A DNA stretch of 64,000 nt from Terriglobia bacterium (lineage in GTDB: Bacteria > Acidobacteriota > Terriglobia > Bryobacterales > Bryobacteraceae). The notes below the pieces were generated by a model. That model saw only the letters and a program-made list of their open reading frames with translations. It was not told the DNA's origin and searched no databases. The position numbers and the translations under genes were made by a program. Numbering within the stretch: position 1 is the first letter of the stretch; each line of letters starts with the position of its first letter. The DNA is taken from positions 155,547 to 219,546 of the forward strand of contig JAIQFK010000011.1 of assembly GCA_020073305.1 (NCBI GenBank), written 5' to 3'. Below, piece by piece: positions 38,317-47,280 of this stretch.

Positions 38317-40743
38317 ATGGATTGGCTTTGGCAGGACCTGCGCTTCGGCATTCGGAGCCTCCGCAAGGATCATGGATTTCTCTTCGCTTGTGTGACCGCT
38401 CTAGGGCTGGGCATCGGTTCCACCACGGCGATCTTCAGCGTCATCGACAACGTACTGCTGAACCCTTTCCCTTATACCGACAGCGACCGCATCTACGGAT
38501 TCCGGATTGTCGAAAGGAACAGCAACGGACCGCAGGACCGGAACTACTTCTCTGTTCCGGAGTTTCTGGATTACCAGCGGCAGAACCGGATCTTCACTGA
38601 CACGATGGGCGTGTGGGAAACGACGACGCTTATGGGCGCGGGCGATCGGCTGGAGCCCCTGGACACCGACACGGTGACCGACAACGCGTTCCAATTTCTC
38701 GGAGTCGCGCCTTTGCTCGGCCGCGGCATTCTTCCCGGCGACGGGAAGCCCGGCGCACCGTCCGTCTTCGTTCTCAGTTACAAGGTGTGGCTCAGCCGAT
38801 TCGGGCGCGACCCGAACATCGTAGGCCAAACCTTCCTCCTGAATGACAAGCCCACCACGCTGGTTGGCGTCATGCCCAAGCGCTTTGCGCTATGGGGCGG
38901 AGACATTTGGATGCCCGCGACTGTCGACCCCGCGGAAACTGGCGCCGATAGACGCAGCTTAGTCCTCTATGGCCACCTCAGGCCGGGGCTGGACGTGAGA
39001 GCGGCGGAAGCCGAGCTGGGCGGCCTCGCGAAGCAGTTGTCGACGATTTATCCGCGGAGCTATCCCGCGCAGTTCATCGTTCGCCTGGATGGGCTTGGCT
39101 ACATCGCCGTGGGCCGGTTCCGATACGCGCTGCTGACACTGCTCGCCGCCGTCGGCCTGCTGCTGCTGATTGCCTGCGCCAATGTGGCGAATCTGCTGCT
39201 GGCCCGGGCAACGATCCGCCAAAAAGAACTGGCTCTTCGGATGACGCTGGGCGCGGGACGGTGGCGCATCGTCCGCCAACTCATGACAGAAAGCCTCCTG
39301 CTCTCGCTTGCCGGGGCGGGTGCGGGGTGTCTCTTCGCCTCGGCAGCTCTGAACGGGCTGATCGCGCTCGTTCCCTTGTACACATTTCCTGACGAAGCGA
39401 TGATCTCTATAAACCGGGAGGTGCTTCTGGCGACGGTCGCGGTCGCCATAGCAACGGCATTCGTCTTCGGGCTGGCCCCGGCACTCGCCTCGGCCCGGGG
39501 CGATCTGAACGAACCGCTCCGCGCCGCGGCCCGTGGCAACACCGGCTTCCGCCGCGGCCGAATCCGGCATGTTTTGGTCGCCGGCGAGGTCACCCTTTCC
39601 ATGCTCCTGCTCACCGGCTCCGGACTCTTGATGCGCACCTTCTTCCTCGAACGGCAGATCGACCTCGGCTTTCGCACCAGCCATGTTTTGACCACCAGCC
39701 TGACTCTTCCACCCGTACGCTATCGGACGACAGACTCGCAGGCGCGCTTCCTTCGCGAGTTGCTTCCACGCCTCGAAGCGCTGCCGGGCGTGATCTCTGC
39801 CACTGCAGCTCTCGACTACCCCCAGAACGGCGGCAACGGCACCGAATTCGAGGTCCCGGGCGTTGCGCACTTCGAGCGCTGGAAAGGCAGCTTTGTGCCA
39901 TGCAGCCGCCAATACTTCCAGACCATCGGTCTTCGCCTGCTGGCAGGGCGGCTGCCCACGGCCGATGACGAGAACGGCAAACAGAAAGTCGTGGTCATCA
40001 ATCAGAGCATGGCGCGGAAATACTTCGGGCGGCAGGACCCCCTCGGCCAGCCGCTCATCATTTCCGCCATGAAGGACGCGCCGGAGCCCATTGCCAATCC
40101 GCGGTTCGACGTGATTGGCGTGGTCTCAGACATGAAGAACCAGGGACTGCTTCAGGACGCTGCACCTGAGGCTTTCATCCCCTACTCGGTCGCGGGGTAT
40201 GGCCAGGACGTGATCTTCGTGCACACAGTGGGCGACCCAGCGGCGCTGAGCCGCAGTCTAACGACAGAGATTCTGCGGCTGGACAGGAGCGTCATTCCGC
40301 AGCAGACAATGACGATGGACGCCATTCTGGACATCGGCCAGTACGCCCAACCGCGCTTCGGTCTCGGGCTGTTCTCGGTGTTCGCGGGTATCGGACTAGT
40401 GCTGGTGACCACCGGCGTTTACAGTGTCGTGTCCTGGACGGTCACACAGCAGCGGCATGAGATCGGCATTCGCATGGCTCTGGGCGCGAGCGCGGGCGAT
40501 GTTCGCTCGATGGTCCTCACCGGCACCCTGCAGTTCGTGCTGATGGGCGTGGCGGCCGGCATCGTCCTGGTGTGGGTGGTCGGCCGTGTTCTGGCGAGCC
40601 AGCTTTGGGGAGTGTCGGGATACGATCCACTGACGCTGTGCGGGGTGATCTCGGTTCTGATCGCCGTGGGGCTGGTGGCGGCGTACGTGCCATCGGTGCG
40701 CGCGACGCGGGTGGATCCGGCTGCCTGCCTGCGCGGGGAATGA
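38317..40743 (+). CDS. ABC transporter permease, ADOP family (FtsX/MacB_PCD)
   Basis: An 808-residue permease of the same duplicated MacB_PCD-FtsX architecture as the gene at 16050-18518. Begins MDWLWQDLRFGIRSLRKDHG, the ADOP-type start, then a membrane helix, a periplasmic domain, three helices (LLAAVGLLLLIACANVANLL), a second periplasmic domain (QRHEIGIRMALGASAGDV in the last FtsX part) and closes with VRATRVDPAACLRGE. ATG 38317 suits the family better than the track start 38272, though neither has a clear ribosome site. No ATPase or PadR regulator is adjacent. Confidence 0.87.
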   Translation: MDWLWQDLRFGIRSLRKDHGFLFACVTALGLGIGSTTAIFSVIDNVLLNPFPYTDSDRIYGFRIVERNSNGPQDRNYFSVPEFLDYQRQNRIFTDTMGVWETTTLMGAGDRLEPLDTDTVTDNAFQFLGVAPLLGRGILPGDGKPGAPSVFVLSYKVWLSRFGRDPNIVGQTFLLNDKPTTLVGVMPKRFALWGGDIWMPATVDPAETGADRRSLVLYGHLRPGLDVRAAEAELGGLAKQLSTIYPRSYPAQFIVRLDGLGYIAVGRFRYALLTLLAAVGLLLLIACANVANLLLARATIRQKELALRMTLGAGRWRIVRQLMTESLLLSLAGAGAGCLFASAALNGLIALVPLYTFPDEAMISINREVLLATVAVAIATAFVFGLAPALASARGDLNEPLRAAARGNTGFRRGRIRHVLVAGEVTLSMLLLTGSGLLMRTFFLERQIDLGFRTSHVLTTSLTLPPVRYRTTDSQARFLRELLPRLEALPGVISATAALDYPQNGGNGTEFEVPGVAHFERWKGSFVPCSRQYFQTIGLRLLAGRLPTADDENGKQKVVVINQSMARKYFGRQDPLGQPLIISAMKDAPEPIANPRFDVIGVVSDMKNQGLLQDAAPEAFIPYSVAGYGQDVIFVHTVGDPAALSRSLTTEILRLDRSVIPQQTMTMDAILDIGQYAQPRFGLGLFSVFAGIGLVLVTTGVYSVVSWTVTQQRHEIGIRMALGASAGDVRSMVLTGTLQFVLMGVAAGIVLVWVVGRVLASQLWGVSGYDPLTLCGVISVLIAVGLVAAYVPSVRATRVDPAACLRGE

Positions 40744-41054
40744 ACCTGCCAATCCGCCGTAGGATGAACGCCGATAAAAATCAGGCGTTCCGTAATCACT
40801 CTTCCGCGTACAAGGCCTCCGCCGCAATCAAGCCGTTAGTCCTTGTGGAGCCATGATGTCGCCTACTGCCGCGGTGAATTGAGGAACCTCGCGCGCAAGG
40901 TGATCCTCGCCAATGAGCAAATATTGGGCTTGAGCGATGGCGCTTTGAAGTGTGGGAGCGGCGCTGCCAACGAACCTTCCGTTGTCGGTGTGAAGGGCGT
41001 ATCATCTCCACGTGTACGCACGCCCGTGAGCCTCTGACTGCTACAATCACCTTC
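40744..41054. other. 311-base stretch without a recognised gene
   Basis: Between the ADOP permease and the cyclophilin. I see no ribosome-site-led ORF, RNA fold or repeat. A long minus-strand frame (40863-41789) crosses this stretch but mostly shadows the cyclophilin gene on the other strand. Confidence 0.4.
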
Positions 41055-41543
41055 ATGCCTAACGAAGTCTATGCTGTATTCGACACCACGGAGGGAACAT
41101 TCAAAGCGCGGCTGTTCGCCGATCGCGCACCCAAGACCGTGGAGAATTTTGTATCCCTCGCCGAGGGCGCTAAGACCGGCAAACCGTTTTACGATGGCCT
41201 CATCTTTCATCGCGTGATTCCCGATTTTATGATTCAAGGCGGCTGCCCGGAAGGAACGGGGCGCGGCGGCCCCGGCTATAAGTTCGCCGACGAGTTTCAT
41301 CCCGAGCTGAAGCACGCCAAACCCGGTATTCTCTCCATGGCCAACGCCGGACCCAACACCAACGGCAGCCAGTTCTTCGTCACCGTGGCCGCTACAAGTT
41401 GGCTGGACAACCGGCACACCGTGTTCGGCGAGGTGGTCGACGGCTACGACGTCGTGAAGAAGATTTCCGAGGTGCCGCGCGGCGCGCAGGACCGGCCGAA
41501 GAAAGACGTGCAAGTCCGGTCCGTGAAGATCGAAAGGAGCTGA
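41055..41543 (+). CDS. peptidyl-prolyl cis-trans isomerase, cyclophilin type
   Basis: A 162-residue cyclophilin with the catalytic [13 protein letters not shown] block, the [10 protein letters not shown] motif and [15 protein letters not shown]. No signal peptide, so it should act in the cytoplasm (PpiB-like), easing proline isomerisation in folding. ATG 41055 gives the standard N-terminus ([16 protein letters not shown]); the upstream ORF extension from 40950 is unlike the family. It stops one base before the GTG of the DUF1080 gene. Confidence 0.93.
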   Translation: MPNEVYAVFDTTEGTFKARLFADRAPKTVENFVSLAEGAKTGKPFYDGLIFHRVIPDFMIQGGCPEGTGRGGPGYKFADEFHPELKHAKPGILSMANAGPNTNGSQFFVTVAATSWLDNRHTVFGEVVDGYDVVKKISEVPRGAQDRPKKDVQVRSVKIERS

Positions 41544-41544
41544 T

Positions 41545-42141
41545 GTGGCGAACAGGCTTTGGGCGCTCCTGTTGCTGTGTTCGCTCGGGGCATTCGCTGA
41601 AGAAGGGTTCCGGCCGCTGTTCAACGGCCGAAATCTCGATGGATGGGAGGGCGACATGCGGCTGTGGAGCGTGCGCAACGGCACGATCGTGGGGTCAACC
41701 GAGCGCGCCACACTCTTGCAGAATTCATTTCTGATCTTGAAGCAGCCGTTCGCTAATTTTATCCTGCGGGCCGAGTGCAAGCTGCGCAATCACAATAGCG
41801 GCATCCAGTTCCGCAGCGAGGCCCTGGCCGATTGGGTGGTGCGCGGTTACCAGGCTGACATGGCGGAAGACAATTACTGGGGCAACATCTACGAGGAGAG
41901 GGGTACGCGCGGCACGATGGTGGATGGGTGGCCCAAGGCCAAATCCGTGGTGCACCTCAAGGACTGGAATCAGTACGAAATCTCCTGCGATGGGGATCAC
42001 ATCCAGGTCAAGCTGAACGGCGTCCAGACCGCGGATCTGCACGATTCCGCGCGCAAGTCCGGTATTATCGCGCTGCAACTGCACTCCGGACCGCCGATGG
42101 AAGCTTACTTCCGCAATATCCGCATCAAGGAATTGAAGTAG
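41545..42141 (+). CDS. exported DUF1080 (3-keto-disaccharide hydrolase-like) protein
   Basis: A 198-residue protein with a signal peptide (MANRLWALLLLCSLGAFA) and the DUF1080 core: LFNGRNLDGWEG, NSGIQFRSE, WNQYEISCDGDHIQVKLNG and GIIALQLHSG. The fold is a concanavalin-like jelly roll and some members hydrolyse 3-keto-glycosides. It starts at GTG 41545 after AAAGGAG. It lies between cyclophilin and nadD with tiny gaps, so it may be cotranscribed with them, although their functions do not obviously relate. Confidence 0.82.
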   Translation: MANRLWALLLLCSLGAFAEEGFRPLFNGRNLDGWEGDMRLWSVRNGTIVGSTERATLLQNSFLILKQPFANFILRAECKLRNHNSGIQFRSEALADWVVRGYQADMAEDNYWGNIYEERGTRGTMVDGWPKAKSVVHLKDWNQYEISCDGDHIQVKLNGVQTADLHDSARKSGIIALQLHSGPPMEAYFRNIRIKELK

Positions 42142-42147
42142 CGCGCG

Positions 42148-42714
42148 TTGAGAATCGCTCTTTTTGGCGGCACGTTCGATCCCATCCATAACGCGCACTT
42201 GAAGATCGCCCGTGAGGCGGTCCGCCAGTTTGCGTTGGATCGCGTTTGGTTTATTCCCGCTTCAAGGCCCCCTCACAAATCCGGCGTGACCAGCACTCCC
42301 TATGAGCACCGCTACCGCATGGTGGAACTGGCGTGCGAGGGCGAGCCGGTATTCGAAGCTTCCCGCCTCGAAGCCCGTGAACAGAACAGCTATTCGATTG
42401 AGACCATCGAGCGCGTTCGCCTTTCCCTGGGCGGAAGTGAGGAGCTACTCTTCCTGATTGGCGCGGATGCCTTCGCGGAAATCGGCGCTTGGCACCGGTG
42501 GCGCGAGGTGATCGCGTCTGTCGAGTTCATCGTAGTGAGCCGGCCCGGGCGAGCGTACAGTCAACCCGAGGGCGCACGCGTCCACCGGCTGGAAGGCGTG
42601 GACCTGGCGGTGTCGTCTTCCGAGATCCGGCGTAAGCTCGCTGCGGGCGATGACCGCGTGGAGGTGCCGCCCGCGGTGCTGGCTTACATCCGCCAACACG
42701 GTTTGTATCGCTAG
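42148..42714 (+). CDS. nadD: nicotinate-nucleotide adenylyltransferase
   Basis: A 188-residue NadD that joins nicotinate mononucleotide and ATP in NAD synthesis. The nucleotidyltransferase motif is GGTFDPIHNAH, followed by FIPASRPPHK, and the C-terminal SSSEIRRKL (in place of ISSTxIR). TTG start six bases after the upstream stop. Its end overlaps the end of the convergent RidA gene by four bases. No proA/obg/rsfS genes, its usual neighbours in other phyla, are nearby. Confidence 0.9.
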   Translation: MRIALFGGTFDPIHNAHLKIAREAVRQFALDRVWFIPASRPPHKSGVTSTPYEHRYRMVELACEGEPVFEASRLEAREQNSYSIETIERVRLSLGGSEELLFLIGADAFAEIGAWHRWREVIASVEFIVVSRPGRAYSQPEGARVHRLEGVDLAVSSSEIRRKLAAGDDRVEVPPAVLAYIRQHGLYR

Positions 42715-43160
42715 ATATAAGCGATGACGTCGATCTCGACCAACGAGTTGCCGGGAATGCCTCCGGCAGCGGCGATGGTCGTGCGCACGGGCGGCTCCTC
42801 GCCGAAGCGGCCGCGAAACATTTCGTTCATACCGTCGTAGTCCTTCAGGTCGTTGAGGAACACGCGACACTGCAGCACCTTCTCCATCGACGAGCCCGCG
42901 TTTTCCAACTCGGCCTGGATCTGGTCCAGCACGTCTTTGGTGTGTACCTTGATGTCACCCTCTTTGTGATAGCCCTTTCCGGCGATGAACAGCAGGTTTC
43001 CGTAGGAAACGGCCCCGCTAAACAAGGACGGCCTATCGGGCCTCTTCCCGCCGCGGTAGTGCACCACTTTCTTAAGCGGTGGCGCGGTTTGTGCGCTCGC
43101 CGTTCCCGCCGCCGCTGCCACGCCAACTCCCGCTTTCATAAATGCTCGTCTGTTTTTCAT
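42711..43160 (-). CDS. exported RidA-family protein with Tat-like signal
   Basis: A 149-residue RidA/YjgF-like protein: N-terminal KNRRAFMKAGVGVAAAAGTA is a twin-arginine signal, and the RidA fold follows (GNLLFIAGKGYH, QIQAELENAGSSMEKVLQCR, PVRTTIAAAGGIPGNSLVEI). RidA enzymes hydrolyse reactive enamine/imine intermediates from PLP enzymes. Export through Tat is unusual for this family. ATG 43160 is chosen because it sits behind GGAGAA; ATG 43172 lies inside that site. Confidence 0.83.
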   Translation of the reverse strand: MKNRRAFMKAGVGVAAAAGTASAQTAPPLKKVVHYRGGKRPDRPSLFSGAVSYGNLLFIAGKGYHKEGDIKVHTKDVLDQIQAELENAGSSMEKVLQCRVFLNDLKDYDGMNEMFRGRFGEEPPVRTTIAAAGGIPGNSLVEIDVIAYI

Positions 43161-43292
43161 TGGCTTCTCCATTCACAAGGGTTCGAAGTAAAAATATGTT
43201 CCTGCAAATTCACGGCAAAGTATAACTTAGCAGCTTGAGGCCGTTCAAAACCGCCCGGTCTGGCGCCCACCGCAAGATTAGACTGGGGCCAG

Positions 43293-44609
43293 GTGGGACG
43301 GACAACTTTGTGGAAGTCTGCAACAGGAGCCAGCCGGCTGGTTGCAGCTCTGATTCTGGCGGCTGCGGCTCCCGCCCAACCCCCCCTGACAGTCATCCAA
43401 GACACCCTCTATAAAGCCGACGGAACCCGGTTCAACGGCCTCCTGATCATCTCATGGAACAGCTTCGAGGCCGGCGACCTGTCCAATATCGTTTCGCAAG
43501 GCCTCACCGTCAGAGTCGTGGATGGAAATTTTCGCGTGCAACTGGTGCCAACCACCAATTCGAATCCGCCCACTTACTACAACGTGAAATACAACAGCGA
43601 CGGCAAGATTCAATTTGAGGAGACGTGGGTGGTCGGCGCGGTCTCAACCCCTCTGAGAATTCGCGACGTGCGCGCTTCTGGCTCGTCGTCCAACCCCCTG
43701 ACGCCGCCCTCGCAGTCTCCGATTCAGGAAACCGACGTGGTTGGGCTGACCGGCGACCTGGCTCTCCGGCCGGTGAAGGGTCCGGGTTTCAGCGCGGGCC
43801 GGACGGCGTTGATCAACTCGAGCGGAGGGTTGGAAGCGGTGATCGGAAATCCATCGGACTGCGTGATGGTCGACGGTTCATCCGGGCCGTGCGGCGGAGC
43901 CGGTCCGCAGTTTGTGGACGGCGAAGTTCCCGGTGGGACGATCGACGGCGTCAACGCCACCTTCACGTTGGCTAACACGCCGAATCCCACTACCAGCCTG
44001 GTGCTGTTTCGCAATGGCGTTGTGCAGCAGCCGGGGGCGGATTACACGCTCACAGGTTCGACGGTGCAGTTCCTGGCCGGCGCCGTTCCCCAGCCGGGCG
44101 ACACCCTGAAAGCCTGGTACCGGCTGGCGCCGCTATCGGGATCGATCATCGGCGGAGGGCTGACGGCGCCGTCTCCGCAAATCACTTGCAGCGCGGCCGG
44201 AACCGGCACGTCTTCCACGAATTTCGCCTCCGTCGGAAGCTGCACGATTCCGGGCAACGTCCTGCAGGCGGGTGACCGCGTCGAGATTCATTTCGACTTC
44301 GGGCACCAGGGTACGGCGGTGGGTTTTGAGTTTGAAGTGCTTTGGGGCGGCACGGTCCTGGTGGATCGCATTGCGCCGGCGATCGAGGCGATGGTTGCCG
44401 GCAAGGCGGAATCCGCGGTGTACGCCGGCGGCGCGCAATTACGAGGGGAAACGTGGGGCTCAACCTTGACTTACGCCGCGGGCGTGGCCAACGCGACGGA
44501 CAATCTCGTGCCGGCACTGACGGTCGATTTCCAGGCAAAGATGCTGCAAACAACGAGCGAGTCCATCACTTTGCGGAACTTCACCGTGGTGCGGTATCCC
44601 GCGCAATGA
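43293..44609 (+). CDS. secreted protein of unknown function
   Basis: A 438-residue protein with a signal peptide (LVAALILAAAAPAQ). It is Thr/Ser/Gly-rich with beta-strand-like segments; one block (FRNGVVQQPGADYTLTGSTV) resembles short repeat domains of phage tail and bacterial surface proteins. Two Cys in DCVMVDGSSGPCGG could pair. Starts at GTG 43293, without a clear ribosome site. Likely a surface or extracellular structural protein, function unknown. It faces the sugar-binding lipoprotein gene end to end. Confidence 0.6.
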   Translation: MGRTTLWKSATGASRLVAALILAAAAPAQPPLTVIQDTLYKADGTRFNGLLIISWNSFEAGDLSNIVSQGLTVRVVDGNFRVQLVPTTNSNPPTYYNVKYNSDGKIQFEETWVVGAVSTPLRIRDVRASGSSSNPLTPPSQSPIQETDVVGLTGDLALRPVKGPGFSAGRTALINSSGGLEAVIGNPSDCVMVDGSSGPCGGAGPQFVDGEVPGGTIDGVNATFTLANTPNPTTSLVLFRNGVVQQPGADYTLTGSTVQFLAGAVPQPGDTLKAWYRLAPLSGSIIGGGLTAPSPQITCSAAGTGTSSTNFASVGSCTIPGNVLQAGDRVEIHFDFGHQGTAVGFEFEVLWGGTVLVDRIAPAIEAMVAGKAESAVYAGGAQLRGETWGSTLTYAAGVANATDNLVPALTVDFQAKMLQTTSESITLRNFTVVRYPAQ

Positions 44610-44612
44610 CAG

Positions 44613-45644
44613 TTATTTAAGATATTTGTCGAGGTCCGGGTGGAGCTGTTTTTGGACATCCGGATCATCAAGATTCTCACGCGTGATCACGCGCGGCGGA
44701 AGATTCTGGATCTTCGGCGGGGTGGCGCCCTTCAGCTTCTCGACGGCGGCCACCACGGCGTCGTGGCCCATGCGAAACGGGTCCTGGACGACGAGCGAGT
44801 CAATCAGGCCCGATTTCAGATCGTCCAGCAACCCGGGGCTCCAATCAAATCCCACCAGCTTGACTTTGGCGTTGCGGCCTTTGAGGGCTTGCGCCGCGCC
44901 GACTGAACTCGATTCGTTGGACGCAAACATGGCGTTCAAGTCATCGTGCGCTGTCAGCATGTTCTCGGCAACGGCGAGCGACTTGGCGCGGTCGGACATT
45001 CCGTAGCGCTTATCCCTAATCTGAATTCCCGGAAAATCTTTCTTAATGGCGTCCTCGAATCCCTGTTCGCGCGCCATGGTGGAGGCTGAGCCGGGCTCGA
45101 CCGCGACTTCGGCGACTCTGCCCTTGCCGTCCAAAATCTTTCCCATACGCTCGGCGGCCATAGCGCCGGCGTGATAGTTGTCGGTGGCTACCTGGGCGAC
45201 AAAGTTCTGCGTATCGATGGGGGAATCAAAGATCACGACTGGAATTTTTTCGCGATTGGCGCGTTCGACCACGCTGATGAGTGCGGTCTTGTCGGTGGGA
45301 GCCAGGCAGATGGCATCGACATGCTGTGTAATCATGGCTTCCACGATCTGCATCTGGCCGCTGAAATCGGTTTCCAGAGGCGCGCCGTCCCAGATGATTT
45401 CCACGCCGTTTTCGCGCGCGGCGGAGACGGCGCCGGCATGGACGGACTGCCAGAACAGGTGGGCCTGACCTTTGGGGACAACGGCGATGCGCTTGCGCGT
45501 ATCGCGGTGGCAGGCGGCGAGGGCAATCAGGATGAGAAAAACGGTGACAGGCAGCGCTGTCCACGCGCCGCGGAGCCTGATCCGGTTGATTGCACGTACA
45601 ACCGGCTTGGGACAGCGAAGCCAGTCACCGTTCTTTCTCCTCAC
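44613..45644 (-). CDS. sugar-binding-type periplasmic lipoprotein (PBP type 1)
   Basis: A 343-residue substrate-binding protein of the RbsB-like family. A lipobox (LIALAAC) follows a membrane helix, so it is a lipoprotein. Core motifs include KGQAHLFWQSVHAGAVSAAR, AICLAPTDKTAL, PVVIFDSPI and NAMFASNESSSVGAAQAL. Such proteins feed ribose, inositol or rhizopine-like sugars to ABC permeases. No permease or ATPase is next to it, so it is an orphan here. It could also serve as a receptor for a signalling protein. Confidence 0.82.
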   Translation of the reverse strand: MRRKNGDWLRCPKPVVRAINRIRLRGAWTALPVTVFLILIALAACHRDTRKRIAVVPKGQAHLFWQSVHAGAVSAARENGVEIIWDGAPLETDFSGQMQIVEAMITQHVDAICLAPTDKTALISVVERANREKIPVVIFDSPIDTQNFVAQVATDNYHAGAMAAERMGKILDGKGRVAEVAVEPGSASTMAREQGFEDAIKKDFPGIQIRDKRYGMSDRAKSLAVAENMLTAHDDLNAMFASNESSSVGAAQALKGRNAKVKLVGFDWSPGLLDDLKSGLIDSLVVQDPFRMGHDAVVAAVEKLKGATPPKIQNLPPRVITRENLDDPDVQKQLHPDLDKYLK

Positions 45645-46181
45645 CTATTTCTTCAGGAATCCCTGAACGTAGATGGCATGGACGCCGCGGACCGTAGTCT
45701 CCGTGCCCGTGACTTCCATGACGTGCGCAAAGTGATCACCGGCGGCTTTGCGCAGCTCGGTCTGGCCGTCGCGCCGCGGGTCATGCTCCTCTTCCATCAG
45801 CATGTAGAGGTTGCCGTCTTTGGTGAGGAGCCCGACGGGCTGGCCGGCCGCGAGACACTTTTGACCGCAGGCCTTGTGCTTCTCTCCGTGCTTTCCAAGT
45901 TGGAGATAGCAGGAAAGGTCAATAACCTCGCCGGTGACGGTGGTGACTTTGCCGGTGAGCGGTTTCTTGTCCACACCTGCGCCGATGGTGGTGGCGGTCC
46001 AGGGCTCGGCGGGTTTTTCACCAAGAGTGCCCATGGCTTTGTCCCAACCGCCTTCGGGTTCCATTTGCGGCTGGAGAGGACCGGCGGCTTTTTTTGTCTC
46101 GGCTTTCTTCTCGTCGGCGGCGGTGAGAGTGAAGGCGAGAGCGGCAACGGTGAGCGATGCAAAGAGCGTTTTGATGGACAT
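45645..46181 (-). CDS. exported Cys/His-containing protein of unknown function
   Basis: A 178-residue protein with a signal peptide (MSIKTLFASLTVAALAFTLTA), starting at ATG 46181 behind GAGGAAAATC. After a Lys/Pro-rich linker comes a compact beta-rich domain with DLSCYLQLGKHGEKHKACG, then QKCLAAGQPVGLLTKDGNLY, that is Cys, two His and two more Cys close together, which suggests a metal or heme site. Similar domains occur as stand-alone exported proteins in Acidobacteria. Its stop abuts the lipoprotein gene start, so they may be cotranscribed, but this cannot be proved. Confidence 0.6.
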   Translation of the reverse strand: MSIKTLFASLTVAALAFTLTAADEKKAETKKAAGPLQPQMEPEGGWDKAMGTLGEKPAEPWTATTIGAGVDKKPLTGKVTTVTGEVIDLSCYLQLGKHGEKHKACGQKCLAAGQPVGLLTKDGNLYMLMEEEHDPRRDGQTELRKAAGDHFAHVMEVTGTETTVRGVHAIYVQGFLKK

Positions 46182-46257
46182 GATTTTCCTCGATTTCGAA
46201 TTCAAAAGCAGGAATGGCTATTTTACATGGAAACGAGTGGAGGAGCAGATCGCCAGA

Positions 46258-46698
46258 TCAGCGGCGCTTGAGAAGCAGCAGGTGGCTAACTGTTTCCGCC
46301 GGCGCCAATTCTTTCAGACCAGCATCGAATGTAACGAAAATAGCATCATGTTCCACCGCGTGGCGGAGCAAGAGGGCATCGGTCCATTGGCCGTGGCCTC
46401 TGATTGTGGCAGTGAATGTCTTCAAACTGGCCGGAAGGTCATGATTCAGGGGCCAGAATTCGTGACCCGGATGACGGGTTGCTTCGGCCAATACTTGCAG
46501 GGCGCTCGCGGCACTCACGGCGCCTTGGGTAACGTTGGGGTTCGTCAACAGGCGGAGCACGCCGAGCTGGGTCAGCGGATTGGTAGCCCAGCCGCGGTGC
46601 CCGCACTTGGCAAACCAGCCATGCGCCGCGGCGTGGCTTTCATGGCGGGGCCACATGAGCGCGAAGAGGACATTGACGTCCAGCAGATGGCGGTTCAT
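46258..46698 (-). CDS. PIN-domain toxin (VapC-like), second pair
   Basis: A 146-residue PIN ribonuclease with the acidic residues in LLDVNVLFALM (Asp), QWTDALLLRHA (Asp) and FVTFDAGL (Asp). It overlaps the antitoxin stop by four bases (ATGA). The TNPLTQLGVLRLLTNP stretch fits the VapC subgroup common in soil bacteria. Target RNA unknown. Confidence 0.85.
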   Translation of the reverse strand: MNRHLLDVNVLFALMWPRHESHAAAHGWFAKCGHRGWATNPLTQLGVLRLLTNPNVTQGAVSAASALQVLAEATRHPGHEFWPLNHDLPASLKTFTATIRGHGQWTDALLLRHAVEHDAIFVTFDAGLKELAPAETVSHLLLLKRR

Positions 46699-46919
46699 TC
46701 TTCTTCTAAGAACGCGCGCACCTGCGTCGTGGTGAGCAGCGGAAAGTCGTCGGATGCGTCCAGAACGGGCAGGCCATTCTTTGTACAGGTGCCGAGCTGG
46801 TAACGTGCGCCACGGCGAACGAGTTCCGAGGCTGCCTTGCCCAGGGACAGGCGGTGGTTGCGGGCGTATGCCTGAATGACCTTTATGGCATCATCCTCGA
46901 GGGCGAGTGTGGTTCGCAT
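46695..46919 (-). CDS. VapB-like antitoxin, second pair
   Basis: A 74-residue protein with a ribbon-helix-helix-like N-terminus (MRTTLALEDDAIKVIQAYAR) and a C-terminal stretch that would block the PIN active site (LLTTTQVRAFLEEE). Coupled to the toxin by a four-base overlap. Two TGATGTCA sites in the promoter suggest autorepression. Confidence 0.8.
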   Translation of the reverse strand: MRTTLALEDDAIKVIQAYARNHRLSLGKAASELVRRGARYQLGTCTKNGLPVLDASDDFPLLTTTQVRAFLEEE

Positions 46920-46924
46920 GGAAC

Positions 46925-46955
46925 TATGATGTCATACGTGGAAGATTGATGTCAA
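46925..46955 (-). promoter_or_regulatory. vapB promoter with two operator-like sites
   Basis: On the minus strand TTGACA (46955-46950) is followed after 18 bases by CATCAT (46931-46926), just before ATG 46919. Two copies of TGATGTCA, at 46927-46934 and 46947-46954, lie exactly 20 bases apart and cover both hexamers. The first copy is part of the imperfect palindrome TATGATGTCATA at 46925-46936. Binding of two antitoxin dimers on one DNA face is a natural reading, but not shown. Confidence 0.5.
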
Positions 46956-47067
46956 AGAGGGATAGATGATGCTGTAATGGCTCGTTGTGTGCTTTAAAGG
47001 GAAGATTTCGGAGTATCGAAGACGCGTTTCGGTGGACAGTAAGATCGAGGTTGTGAAGCAGGGTTGC

Positions 47068-47280
47068 CTAGAGGTCGTCAGGTCGCAAGCCGGTTTTCTT
47101 GGCGATCTGTGCGAGAAGGCTGGGGCCGACTTCGTCGCTATCGTGAAAAGCGAATGTGTAGTTGGGCCAACCGTCGCGTTTGAGCCGGCGATGAGAGCCA
47201 GTCTGCCACGCCACTGTCCATCCGATGCGCAGCAAGGCGGCCAAAAGCTGTTTGGCTTTGACCGATCGCCAACGGCTCAT
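47068..47280 (-). CDS. HicA-type mRNA interferase toxin
   Basis: A 70-residue HicA with the double-stranded-RNA-binding-like fold and the catalytic His in QTGSHRRLKR. Length fits the family. It is translationally coupled to the HicB gene by the four-base overlap ATGA (47277-47280). HicA cleaves translated mRNA. Confidence 0.83.
   Translation of the reverse strand: MSRWRSVKAKQLLAALLRIGWTVAWQTGSHRRLKRDGWPNYTFAFHDSDEVGPSLLAQIAKKTGLRPDDL

Noticed and set aside
40863-41789. 308-codon minus-strand ORF across the gap and the cyclophilin gene
   Set aside because: Most of it lies opposite the certain cyclophilin and DUF1080 genes; the free part has no start with a ribosome site.
45171-46271. 366-codon plus-strand ORF
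   Set aside because: Antisense shadow of the sugar-binding lipoprotein and the exported Cys/His protein, both of which have proper starts and signal peptides.
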